Source of the DNA: Comamonadaceae bacterium
GTDB taxonomy: Bacteria > Pseudomonadota > Gammaproteobacteria > Burkholderiales > Burkholderiaceae_C
Assembly: GCA_947479935.1 (NCBI GenBank)
Contig: CANKBG010000002.1
Coordinates: 1-64,000 of the forward strand
Direction: 5' to 3'
Length of the DNA stretch: 64,000 nt
In this document: positions 19,742 to 28,218 of the stretch, piece after piece
Layout: the number at the start of each line of letters is the position of its first letter
Position numbering within the stretch: position 1 is the stretch's first letter
Made by a program: the position numbers and the translations under genes
The notes under the pieces: model-generated
The model's input: the letters and a program-made list of their open reading frames with translations, nothing else
Database searches by the model: none
Told to the model about the DNA's origin: nothing

Positions 19742-21451
19742 TCAAAGGGACAAAGAAGTTGCCACAGCGGCTATCAAATCGCCATTCACAGCGTTGCCCG
19801 TGTCTGCCAAATAACCATCGGGTCGAATGACAGCCCAACCGCCCACGGGCCCTGCTGCACACGCGCTTTGCAAGTTCCCTTGTTTGTCCCAGATGTGCTC
19901 GCGTGCTTGAGCGCTGTCGCCTTTGGCAAGAACCTGCACACAACGAGCGGGAAGGCCTGAGGCGCTGAGTTCTTGAAGTCGTTTGAGCGATGCTTTGGAT
20001 TGCATGCCAAACACCAAAATAAGCAGCCTGCCATCTGCCCATTGCAGGAGGTCATTCAATGCGCCCGCTTTGCCGGGGCGCCATTGGATTTTGACGTTTT
20101 GAACCGAAGTGCCACCATTTTCACCGCAGGCTCGTGAGCCGCGGTAGGTGTTGGCAACTGCCATTCTGCCTGTGTTAACCAAAGAGCGGGCAAAAGGAAA
20201 TTGTTTGGCCAAACTGATGGTGGCTTTTCTAAAAGCGCGCTCCACGCCGTCGGCAGGCCTTAAAAAACGGGCTGTACGGCGCGTGACTTTGACATTTTCT
20301 TGCGCAGCTTCAAGTCGCTCATCGTTGTAGCTTTCAAGCAATTCTTCGGCTGCGTGTCCGCGCAGCACAGCGGCCAACTTCCAAGCCAGGTTATCGGCGT
20401 CGGCCACACCGGTGTTGCCACCGCGTGCGCCAAAGGGGTTCACAATTTTGGCGGTGTCGCCCATGAAAAACACCCGACCCATGCGCAAGGTAGTTAGGCA
20501 CTGGCTTTTATACGCATAGGGGCCAACCCACACAATGTCGACCTTGACGGCCTTGCCAAACTGACGCTCTAAGCGCTCGCGTACCACGTCTTCTCGGCTG
20601 ATGTAAGCAGCATCAGCATTGGGTTCCATTTGATAGTCAATGCGCCAGACATCATCTGCCATGAGGTGCTGCCAAACCGCTCTGTTTTCATTGAAGGGCG
20701 CTTCAATCCAGGTGTGTCGCTCTGTGGGCGGGTGTTTGTCAAAACGCACATCGGCAATGCACCAGCGGTCATCGCCTTTTTTGCTTTCCATGCCGACGCC
20801 CGTCCATGCGTGGAAGGGTGTGTGGGAGCCTGTGGCATCAATCACATGGTCGGCTTGCAGTTGGTAGGTGCCTTCGGGTGTTTCGACGCTCAGCGTTGCA
20901 AAGTTTTTGTTTTGTTGGAAGGCTGTCACGCGCGATTGCCAACGCAAATCGACATGTCCGAGTTCTTGCGTGCGTTCAACCAAATAGCCTTCGATGTAAA
21001 ACTGTTGAATGTTGATGAAGGCAGGTTGCTCTGAAAGACTGAAATTACTTTGTTGTTTAAGGTCAAAGTTGTAGACCTCATCATTGCCCGCAAATGTCCG
21101 TCCCACACTCCACTGAATCCCTTTGTGGGCAATGCGATCAAACACGCCCAGCTTTTGAAAAATTTCGAGTGATTTTTGGGTGTAACAAATGCCGCGCGAA
21201 GAGGCACCCTTCACCCCGACGGTGTTGTCTTCGTCCAAGAGAACGGCTTTGATGCCTAAGTTAGCCAAGGCGCAAGCCAAAGTCAGACCTGTGATGCCGC
21301 CTCCCACAATCACCACCGCATGTCGCAAGGTTTTGTTTTGAACCAGCTCTGGGGGTGTCACAAAAGGATATTCAGGCAGGGTGTAGCCGGTACCGTGCGT
21401 GAACTCATAGCCATTGGTGAATTGAACGTCTTGAAAAGCGAGGGTGTTCAT
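19742..21451 (-). CDS. FAD-dependent aromatic monooxygenase (MhpA/PheA-TfdB-like)
   Basis: The 569-residue flavoprotein hydroxylase has the FAD dinucleotide motif VVIVGGGITGLTLACAL near residues 46-62, the DG-type NADPH/FAD motif around VIDATGSHTPF, and the GD motif FFMGDTAKIVNPFGARGGN. The C-terminal part resembles the thioredoxin-like domain of phenol-type hydroxylases. The closest named relatives are 3-(3-hydroxyphenyl)propionate hydroxylases; the real substrate is unknown. The ATG at 21451 follows the upstream oxidoreductase stop by four bases. An earlier TTG in frame overlaps that gene and is not favoured. Confidence 0.88.
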   Translation of the reverse strand: MNTLAFQDVQFTNGYEFTHGTGYTLPEYPFVTPPELVQNKTLRHAVVIVGGGITGLTLACALANLGIKAVLLDEDNTVGVKGASSRGICYTQKSLEIFQKLGVFDRIAHKGIQWSVGRTFAGNDEVYNFDLKQQSNFSLSEQPAFINIQQFYIEGYLVERTQELGHVDLRWQSRVTAFQQNKNFATLSVETPEGTYQLQADHVIDATGSHTPFHAWTGVGMESKKGDDRWCIADVRFDKHPPTERHTWIEAPFNENRAVWQHLMADDVWRIDYQMEPNADAAYISREDVVRERLERQFGKAVKVDIVWVGPYAYKSQCLTTLRMGRVFFMGDTAKIVNPFGARGGNTGVADADNLAWKLAAVLRGHAAEELLESYNDERLEAAQENVKVTRRTARFLRPADGVERAFRKATISLAKQFPFARSLVNTGRMAVANTYRGSRACGENGGTSVQNVKIQWRPGKAGALNDLLQWADGRLLILVFGMQSKASLKRLQELSASGLPARCVQVLAKGDSAQAREHIWDKQGNLQSACAAGPVGGWAVIRPDGYLADTGNAVNGDLIAAVATSLSL

Positions 21452-21455
21452 GATT

Positions 21456-22577
21456 TCAACGCATCCCAATTTTCACATTGCCAAAAATTGATTGTGCTTC
21501 TCGGGGTAAGCAGCGCCAGTATTGCTCGCTGGCTTGCACCACGCCGCCCAATTCGGCAGCCGCTTGCCATGCCCACCGAGGGTTGAACAAGAAGGCTCTT
21601 GCTAAGGCAACCAGATGCGCATCGCCACGTTGCAATATCGCCTCAGCTTGTTGCGCTTGAGTGATCAAGCCCACCGCGATGGTCGGCAGGCCGCATTTGT
21701 CTTTGACTGTTTTGGCAAAGGGCACTTGGTATTCAGGGCCAATTGCAATTTTCTGTTGAGCGGAAACCCCGCCCGAGGAAATATGAACAAAGTTAGCGCC
21801 GGCGTCTTTGAGGCGCACAGACAAGTCTGCAGTTTCTTCAGGGTTCCAGCCGCCTTCTACCCAATCGGTGGCCGAGAGCCGAATGCCTAAAACGCCATTG
21901 AACTTAGCCCGCACGGCGTCAAAAATTTCTCGAATAAATCGTATGCGGTTTTCAAAAGAGCCCCCATAGGCATCGGTCCTTTTGTTTGAAATGGGCGATA
22001 AAAATTCATGCAATAAATAGCCATGAGCGGCATGCAGTTCAACCATTTCAATGCCCATGGATTGCGCACGATCGGCCGTTTGAGCAAAAGAATTTTTGAT
22101 GTGCTCAAGCCCTGCGGCGTCCAATTCTGTAGGCGGTAGTTCGTTGGTCAAATGCGGCAAAGCACTTGGGGCCAATGCTTGCCAACCTCCTTGAGCAGCA
22201 TCGAGCAATTGCCCGCCATGCCAAGGGGCAGCACTCGAGGCCTTGCGGCCTGCATGGCTAATTTGAATGGCAACCGGTACAGGGGGTGCAAGTTTTCGGG
22301 CTCGACTCAGTTTGTCTTGTAGTGCCTCGGCAGTGGCGTCATTCCACAAACCCAAACATCCTGGGCTAATTCGGCCCTCTTCGGTCACGGCGGTGGCTTC
22401 TAGAATGACCAAGCCTGCGCCGCTGTTGAGCCAAGAAGTCCAGTGGGCCAGATGCCAATCGGTGGCCTTGCCGTGATCGGCTGAATACTGGCACATGGGG
22501 GCAACCACGATGCGATTGGCCAATGTGAGGGGGCCCTTCGGGGCGGGGAGTTGGTACTCAGAAAATAGAAGACTCAT
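21456..22577 (-). CDS. Old yellow enzyme family NADH:flavin oxidoreductase (YqjM/XenA-like)
   Basis: The 373-residue FMN enzyme reduces activated alkenes or related substrates with NAD(P)H. The first strand region NRIVVAPMCQYSADHG carries the cysteine typical of the YqjM/XenA subgroup. ISHAGRKAS and ELHAAHGYLLHEFLSP give substrate- and FMN-binding histidines, and NKRTDAYGGSFENRIRF is a family hallmark. The ATG at 22577 is preferred over a longer frame. It heads a three-gene run with the FAD monooxygenase and the DUF2783 protein, suggesting catabolism of an aromatic or unsaturated compound. Confidence 0.9.
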   Translation of the reverse strand: MSLLFSEYQLPAPKGPLTLANRIVVAPMCQYSADHGKATDWHLAHWTSWLNSGAGLVILEATAVTEEGRISPGCLGLWNDATAEALQDKLSRARKLAPPVPVAIQISHAGRKASSAAPWHGGQLLDAAQGGWQALAPSALPHLTNELPPTELDAAGLEHIKNSFAQTADRAQSMGIEMVELHAAHGYLLHEFLSPISNKRTDAYGGSFENRIRFIREIFDAVRAKFNGVLGIRLSATDWVEGGWNPEETADLSVRLKDAGANFVHISSGGVSAQQKIAIGPEYQVPFAKTVKDKCGLPTIAVGLITQAQQAEAILQRGDAHLVALARAFLFNPRWAWQAAAELGGVVQASEQYWRCLPREAQSIFGNVKIGMR

Positions 22578-22705
22578 GATCGTTTGCTTTAAGTTGGGCG
22601 TCGGAGTTGAGGACGCCATAAGAATTGCGACAATTTGAGGCTAATGCCTTTGCCTGCAAAGTACTGTCACCTGCAAGATAATCGAGGCATTAAAGGATTT
22701 TGCGC

Positions 22706-23488
22706 ATGCTGCTTCTATTGTCTCCTGCTAAATCGTTGGATTACGACTCCCCAGTGGAGGGGGTGCCGCACACCTTGCCCCAATTTGTCTCTCAATCTGC
22801 CGAATTAATAGAGGTATTGAAACATAAAACGCCAGCTCAAATTTCTGAATTAATGGATTTGAGCGACAACCTGGCTGCTTTGAATGTGGCCAGATATGAA
22901 GCCTGGCGGCCTAAATTCAGTGGCAAAAATTCAAAACAGGCTGTGTTGGCTTTCAATGGCGACGTCTACGACGGCCTAGATGCTAAGTCCTTGAAGCCCA
23001 AGGACCTTGAGTGGGCGCAAGACCACGTTTGTATTTTGAGTGGCTTGTATGGCGTGTTGCGGCCCTTAGATTGGATGCAACCCTATCGCTTGGAAATGGG
23101 CACGGCCCTGACCAATCCGCGCGGTAAAAATCTGTACCAATTTTGGGGTGCTAGCATTGCGCAGCATCTCAACGCGCAGTTGGCAAAAGAGAAAGCGCCT
23201 GTGGTCATCAATTTGGCCTCGCAAGAGTATTTCAAAGCAGTGGATCAAAAGGTTTTGAAGGCGCGAGTGGTGGAGTGCGTGTTTGAAGAATACAAAGGTG
23301 GCAAGTACAAAGTGATCAGTTTCTTTGCCAAGCGCGCGCGCGGATTGCTAGCGCGGTATGCCATTCAAAAACACATTCAAATTCCGGAAAAATTAAAAGA
23401 CTTCAATCGGGAAGGCTATGCCTATGCGGCCTCTGAGTCTGATGTGGATCGGTGGGTTTTCCGTCGACGTGAAAAGGGTGCAGTATGA
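22706..23488 (+). CDS. yaaA: Peroxide stress protein YaaA
   Basis: YaaA lowers free iron and oxidative DNA damage during peroxide stress in E. coli; it binds DNA. The 260-residue protein begins [17 protein letters not shown] and shows the family blocks [34 protein letters not shown] and [12 protein letters not shown]. The ATG at 22706 follows AAAGGA by eight bases; a TTG two codons earlier is also open. Its stop overlaps queF by four bases. Confidence 0.93.
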   Translation: MLLLLSPAKSLDYDSPVEGVPHTLPQFVSQSAELIEVLKHKTPAQISELMDLSDNLAALNVARYEAWRPKFSGKNSKQAVLAFNGDVYDGLDAKSLKPKDLEWAQDHVCILSGLYGVLRPLDWMQPYRLEMGTALTNPRGKNLYQFWGASIAQHLNAQLAKEKAPVVINLASQEYFKAVDQKVLKARVVECVFEEYKGGKYKVISFFAKRARGLLARYAIQKHIQIPEKLKDFNREGYAYAASESDVDRWVFRRREKGAV

Positions 23489-24330
23489 ACCAGCCAGAGC
23501 AATCTCAGCTGGGTAAAAACAGCGCCTATGTCGATCAATACGATGCATCATTGTTGTTCCCTATTCCTCGCGCAGTGAAGCGCGAAGAGTTGGGTATTCA
23601 GGGTGCGCCTATTTTCTTGGGCGCAGATCTGTGGACAGCGTTTGAGCTTTCATGGCTCAATCTTAAGGGTAAGCCGCAGGTGGCTATTGCACACATCACG
23701 GTACCTGCGGAAAGCACTCATATCATTGAAAGCAAATCTTTCAAGCTTTACTTGAACAGTTTCAATGCCACTCAATTTGTAGATGCAAAAGCAGTGCGTG
23801 ATTGCATGCGCGAAGACCTTGACACAGCTTTGTGGCATGGCGGCAAAATCCTTTCCCGCTGCGGCGTCAAAATACTTCTGCCTGAAGAGTTTGATAAAGA
23901 GCCTGTTCATGAATTGGATGGCCTTAACCTAGACCGCATGGACATTGAGTGCGCACACTATCAACCTGCGCCAGAATTGCTTAAAGCACAACATGATGAG
24001 GCGCCTGTTACGGAAACATTGGTAAGTCACTTGCTCAAAAGTAACTGTTTGGTCACAGGTCAACCCGATTGGGGAAGTGTTCAAATTTCATACACGGGCG
24101 ATCAAATCGATCAGGCAGGATTGCTTCAATACATTGTGAGCTTTCGAAATCACAACGAGTTTCATGAGCAATGTGTGGAGCGCATCTTCATGGACATTTG
24201 GACGCGCTGCAAACCTCTAAAGCTGTCGGTGTATGCCCGCTACACCCGGCGCGGTGGTTTGGACATCAATCCTTGGCGCACCAGCCATCCGCAATCACCG
24301 CCGCCCAATATTCGAACAGCGCGGCAATAA
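23485..24330 (+). CDS. queF: NADPH-dependent 7-cyano-7-deazaguanine reductase
   Basis: QueF reduces preQ0 to preQ1 in the queuosine tRNA-modification pathway. The 281-residue protein is of the long E. coli type (two T-fold domains). The catalytic cysteine is C188 in [14 protein letters not shown], with D195 nearby, and [13 protein letters not shown] is the QueF signature. [16 protein letters not shown] lies at the C-terminus. Other queuosine genes are not in the window. It overlaps yaaA by ATGA and converges on the crotonase gene. Confidence 0.95.
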   Translation: MNQPEQSQLGKNSAYVDQYDASLLFPIPRAVKREELGIQGAPIFLGADLWTAFELSWLNLKGKPQVAIAHITVPAESTHIIESKSFKLYLNSFNATQFVDAKAVRDCMREDLDTALWHGGKILSRCGVKILLPEEFDKEPVHELDGLNLDRMDIECAHYQPAPELLKAQHDEAPVTETLVSHLLKSNCLVTGQPDWGSVQISYTGDQIDQAGLLQYIVSFRNHNEFHEQCVERIFMDIWTRCKPLKLSVYARYTRRGGLDINPWRTSHPQSPPPNIRTARQ

Positions 24331-24353
24331 TTAGAAGGCACAGCCGGCCGGCA

Positions 24354-25196
24354 TTAACTTAGAGTTTTAAAGCCTTTAAGGGGCGCAAGAGGCGGGAATT
24401 TTGCAGGCCGTTTTTCTTTGGCCGCCACAAGCGCTTCTCGAATGTGAAGGTTGCTCCAAATTGCACCTTGCAGCCAACCCATTTGCCGCAGACTGTCTTC
24501 AACGCTGTGGTCGCGCGCATAGTTCAGCGCTTGCTTGGTACCCCAAATTGCCACAGGTGGTTTGTCGGCCATTTCTTTGGCGCATGCCAGCGCGCCTGCC
24601 ACCAAAGTTTCTTGGGTGTCAAACACGTGGGTTACCAGGCCGTGTTTTAATGCATTTTCTGCACTCAAGCGTCGGCCGGTATAGGCCAATTCTTTGACCA
24701 AGCCCATGGGCAATAATTTGGGCAAGCGTTGCAAAGTGCCCACGTCAGCCACCATGCCAATGTTGATTTCTTGAATACAAAAAAATGCATCTTGCGTGGC
24801 ATAGCGAATGCAGCAAGCTGTGACCATGTCTACCGCGCCGCCAATACAGCCGCCCTGAATGGCAGCAATCACGGGAATGCGCATGCTCTCAAGAAGTGTG
24901 AAGGTGGACTGCATTTCGGTGAGTGAATCGTAGATAGCCGCACGGCCCTCTGCACTGTCAGCGTCCATGGAGATGGCGCCAGAGAAAGTTTCCAGGGCCA
25001 TGCCCGCAGAAAAATGCTTGCCAGTGCTGGAAATGACCAAGGCCCTTGCCTGGCCCGCATCGTTCAATTGGTGCAGCACCGTGTCCAGCTCACGCCAGAA
25101 TGTGGGGTGCATGGTGTTGAACGACTCGGGCTTGTTCAGCACCAAATGTGCAACATGGTCATTCGTCGTCAAAGAAAAGCAATTGAGTTTGTCCAT
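24354..25196 (-). CDS. Crotonase, delta(3,5)-delta(2,4)-dienoyl-CoA isomerase-like
   Basis: This 280-residue enoyl-CoA hydratase/isomerase superfamily protein resembles mammalian ECH1. The motif GGCIGGAVDMVTACCIRYATQDAFFCIQEINIGMVADVGTLQRLPK contains the three acidic residues of that subgroup: D in AVD, E in IQE and D in VAD. The oxyanion-hole stretch is GKHFSAGMALETF. A role in breakdown of odd-position unsaturated acyl-CoAs is inferred. The chosen ATG lies within the last 38 bp of dinB; a TTG at 25172 is an alternative. Its coupling to dinB is probably positional rather than functional. Confidence 0.83.
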   Translation of the reverse strand: MDKLNCFSLTTNDHVAHLVLNKPESFNTMHPTFWRELDTVLHQLNDAGQARALVISSTGKHFSAGMALETFSGAISMDADSAEGRAAIYDSLTEMQSTFTLLESMRIPVIAAIQGGCIGGAVDMVTACCIRYATQDAFFCIQEINIGMVADVGTLQRLPKLLPMGLVKELAYTGRRLSAENALKHGLVTHVFDTQETLVAGALACAKEMADKPPVAIWGTKQALNYARDHSVEDSLRQMGWLQGAIWSNLHIREALVAAKEKRPAKFPPLAPLKGFKTLS

Positions 25197-26460
25197 CGGG
25201 GCTGGCCTCGTTGAGTTCGGTGTTTGGAGATTGTTGCAAACTGTAGCTTGCGTTGGGCTCGGGTGCTGTCCCGTGTTTGACCAAAGACCCGACGCGTACG
25301 CCTAGCAATCTGAGTTTGCGCGACAAATCCACTCGCTTTAAACACAGGCCCGCAAACTTCCGAATCTCTTTGGCATCTTGTGTGTAAAAGGTGAGGGTTT
25401 GATCGCGTGTCACGCTTTTGAAATTGTCATATCGCAGCTTGATACCGATGGTTTTGCCGTCGTAGCCCTTGCGCTTTAAATCGGCCGCGACTTGCTGGCA
25501 AAGCCTTGTAAACACCTTGCCCAATTCTTCCTTGTCACGCACAGCATGCAAGTCAGTCTCGAAAGTGGTTTCACGGCTGATACTGACGGGCTCGCTCTCG
25601 GTGCTAATGGGACGGTCGTCACGACCCCAAGCCGCCTCATGCAACCACGCGCCATAAACTTTGCCAAAGTGCGATTGCAGCCACTGGCGTTCAGAAGCTG
25701 CCAATTGGCCAATGGTCTCGATACCATGCAGCTTGAGCTTTTCATCGGCTTTAGGTCCGATGCCATTGATCTTGCGGCAACTCAAAGACCAGATGGCTGT
25801 TTGCAGATCTTCCTCGTGAACAATGGAAATACCGTTGGGCTTGTTGAACTCACTGGCCATTTTGGCGATCAGTTTGTTGGGTGCTACGCCCACGGAGCAA
25901 GTGAGGCCTGTGGCTTCAAAAATACATTTTTGTATGAGCCGTGCCAACACTCTACCGCCTTCTCTCTGTCCGCCAGGCACCTCCGTGAAGTCGATGTAGA
26001 CCTCGTCCACCCCGCGGTCTTCCATGAGCGGCGCAATGTCTTTGATGATGCCTTTGAATACCTTGGCGTAATGTCGGTATTGATCGAAGTCCACCGGCAA
26101 CAAAATGGCTTGAGGACAAAGCTTGGCAGCTTTCATCAGGCCCATGGCAGAGCCAATGCCAAATTGCCGCGCTGCGTAAGTGGCAGTGGTGATCACGCCG
26201 CGCCCAGTGTAGCCTTCAATGCGGGGGAAAAAATCTAGCGGAATTTCAGACAAATTGTCTGCCGACCAATCGCCGTCTGGGTGCGCTGTGCGAAGACGCT
26301 CTAGCAGGTCATCCTCTCTGCGACGACCGCCGCCAATCACCACAGGCAGACCCTTCAGTTGTGGGTAGCGCAACAACTCGACTGAAGCATAAAAAGCGTC
26401 CATATCGAGGTGCGCAATTCGCCTTTTCAGTGGCGATGGAGGTGCTTTGGTGTCAGTCAC
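25159..26460 (-). CDS. dinB: DNA polymerase IV (Y family)
   Basis: DinB is an error-prone translesion polymerase. The 433-residue protein has catalytic carboxylates in AHLDMDAFYASVE (D19, D21) and RGVDEVYIDF (D152, E153), then the thumb helix-hairpin-helix and little-finger domain. Residues about 46-86 form an insertion between VVIGG and GRGVITTATYAAR that is absent from E. coli Pol IV. The protein ends in QTQLLFFDDE, which looks like a beta-clamp-binding peptide. Family length is about 350, so this is a long version. No LexA box was examined in detail. Confidence 0.93.
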   Translation of the reverse strand: MTDTKAPPSPLKRRIAHLDMDAFYASVELLRYPQLKGLPVVIGGGRRREDDLLERLRTAHPDGDWSADNLSEIPLDFFPRIEGYTGRGVITTATYAARQFGIGSAMGLMKAAKLCPQAILLPVDFDQYRHYAKVFKGIIKDIAPLMEDRGVDEVYIDFTEVPGGQREGGRVLARLIQKCIFEATGLTCSVGVAPNKLIAKMASEFNKPNGISIVHEEDLQTAIWSLSCRKINGIGPKADEKLKLHGIETIGQLAASERQWLQSHFGKVYGAWLHEAAWGRDDRPISTESEPVSISRETTFETDLHAVRDKEELGKVFTRLCQQVAADLKRKGYDGKTIGIKLRYDNFKSVTRDQTLTFYTQDAKEIRKFAGLCLKRVDLSRKLRLLGVRVGSLVKHGTAPEPNASYSLQQSPNTELNEASPDGQTQLLFFDDE

Positions 26461-26484
26461 AAACTCAAAGCAAAGAGAGGCACT

Positions 26485-27639
26485 TTATTGGGGGAAAGTG
26501 CCTGGCAACAAGATGCTCTTGTCAACGGTGTCCATTTGGGTGTGTCCGCAAAAAGCCATCGTTAAGTCGAGTTCGTTGTGAATGATTTGTAAAGCTTTTT
26601 TTACACCGGGCTGACCCATGGCACCAAGGCCATACAAAAAGGCACGACCGATGTAGGTGCCACGAGCACCCAGTGCACGTGCCTTCAAAACATCTTGTCC
26701 ACTGCGAATTCCACCGTCCATGTGCACTTCAATTTGCTTGCCTACGGCAGCCACAATGGCTGGCAGCGCTTCAATGCTGCTTTGAGCGCCATCCAGTTGG
26801 CGTCCACCGTGGTTGCTCACAATCATGGCATCGGCACCACTTTCAACAGCCAAGCGAGCATCTTCAACATCTTGAATGCCCTTCAAAATGATTTTGCCGC
26901 CCCAGCGTTTTTTGATCCATTCCACATCGCCCCAGTTGAGACGCGGATCGAACTGCTGCGCAGTCCAAGCTGACAGGGAACTCATGTTTTCAACGCCCTT
27001 GACGTGCCCCACGATGTTGCCAAACTCGCGGCGCGATGTCCCCAGCATGCCCAAAGCCCAACGCGGCTTGGTCGCAATGTTGATCATGTTGGCGATGGTT
27101 AATTTGGGCGGTGCCGACAAGCCGTTCTTCAAGTCTTTGTGTCGTTGTCCTAAGATTTGCAAATCCAAAGTAATCACCAACGCTGAACAATTGGCAGCAC
27201 GGGCGCGTTCAATTAAGCGCTCAATGAAATCTCGGTCCCTCATCACGTAAAGTTGGAACCAAAAAGGGTGACCGTCAGTGCCTTTGGACACATCTTCAAT
27301 AGAGCAAATGCTCATGGTTGAAAGCGTGAAGGGAATGCCAAACTTTTTGGCGGCCCTTGCTGCCAATATTTCGCCATCGGCATGTTGCATGCCTGTGAGG
27401 CCGGTAGGCGCAATGGCCACTGGCATGGCGACCGGCTGGCCGATCATGGTGCTGGCGGTGCTGCGATTTTCCATGTTGACTGCCACGCGCTGGCGCAATT
27501 TGATTTTTTGGAAATCACTTTCATTGGCGCGGTAAGTGCTCTCTGTCCAGGAGCCGCTGTCTGCGTAGTCATAGAACATGCGAGGTACACGCTTTTGAGC
27601 CAGTACACGTAATTCTTCAATGGTGGTGATCACAGACAT
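26485..27639 (-). CDS. lldD: FMN-dependent alpha-hydroxy-acid dehydrogenase (L-lactate type)
   Basis: The 384-residue TIM-barrel enzyme oxidizes L-lactate or a similar 2-hydroxy acid. It contains PRMFYDYADSGSWTESTYRAN at the N-terminus, APTGLTGMQHADGE, the substrate arginine and FMN region LVITLDLQILGQRHKDLKNG and the catalytic histidine in IVSNHGGRQLDGAQSS. The last part, MDGGIRSGQDVLKARALGARGTYIGRAFLYG, is typical. Gene symbol is by family similarity; glycolate or mandelate cannot be excluded. It follows the hemerythrin by about 50 bp and precedes dinB by 24 bp. Confidence 0.86.
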   Translation of the reverse strand: MSVITTIEELRVLAQKRVPRMFYDYADSGSWTESTYRANESDFQKIKLRQRVAVNMENRSTASTMIGQPVAMPVAIAPTGLTGMQHADGEILAARAAKKFGIPFTLSTMSICSIEDVSKGTDGHPFWFQLYVMRDRDFIERLIERARAANCSALVITLDLQILGQRHKDLKNGLSAPPKLTIANMINIATKPRWALGMLGTSRREFGNIVGHVKGVENMSSLSAWTAQQFDPRLNWGDVEWIKKRWGGKIILKGIQDVEDARLAVESGADAMIVSNHGGRQLDGAQSSIEALPAIVAAVGKQIEVHMDGGIRSGQDVLKARALGARGTYIGRAFLYGLGAMGQPGVKKALQIIHNELDLTMAFCGHTQMDTVDKSILLPGTFPQ

Positions 27640-27692
27640 CTTTGATTTCCAATTCTTTTTGTTTTGCGGGGTAAGCTTTTCGTCGAGGCTGA

Positions 27693-28205
27693 TTAGCTGC
27701 AGCTGACGCTACCGCAGCCCGACATGGTGACATTCTTGATGATGGAGGGGTCGGCCAGTGTTTCGGTTTCGCTGTCAAAGTTCACAGACTTCAGATGTTG
27801 AGCCAATCCTGCGTCCATGGAGGCGGCATGCTGTGGAAACCACTCGGCCAAAGCTTCGGCCAAGCGAGAAATCATTTCTGTGTCGCCTTGCACGTAGTGC
27901 GCTTCTACCGCGCGCATGGTTTCCAAAATGGTGGCGTGCTGCCCTGCATGGCAGTTTTCTTCGCTAAAACCTGTGGCCACCATCCAGCGATCTTCTTGCG
28001 CGAAATGCTCAACGGTGTGATTTAAAAATTCGCGGTACAAATTCAGTTGATCAGTTTTTGGCGTGAGCAACAAGGCATTCAGCATGGTCACAAATTCTTC
28101 GTGTGTGTTGTCCATACGACCATCGCCTGTGTACAACTCAGCAGACCAGTTGAGACCCGCTGCAAAGGGCGACATCGTCGTTTGTTCAGTTTGATTGCTT
28201 TCCAT
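27693..28205 (-). CDS. Bacteriohemerythrin with cysteine-containing tail
   Basis: The 170-residue four-helix protein keeps all seven diiron ligands in the canonical order and spacing: H35, H67, E71, H86, H90, H126 and D131. It should bind oxygen reversibly or sense it. After the helical domain there is a 35-residue tail ending VTMSGCGSVSCS with C164 and C169, which is not usual for single-domain hemerythrins. GAGGTTGAG lies before the ATG at 28205. It starts 13 bases downstream of the argH stop, on the same strand. Confidence 0.88.
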   Translation of the reverse strand: MESNQTEQTTMSPFAAGLNWSAELYTGDGRMDNTHEEFVTMLNALLLTPKTDQLNLYREFLNHTVEHFAQEDRWMVATGFSEENCHAGQHATILETMRAVEAHYVQGDTEMISRLAEALAEWFPQHAASMDAGLAQHLKSVNFDSETETLADPSIIKNVTMSGCGSVSCS

Positions 28206-28218
28206 CTCAACCTCTTAT

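Noticed and set aside
24343-24352. GCCGGCCGGC palindrome between queF and the crotonase gene
   Set aside because: It is short, has no T-run on either side and does not form a convincing terminator.
25492-26238. 248-codon frame opposite dinB
   Set aside because: It is antisense to a well-supported gene and shows no protein family pattern.
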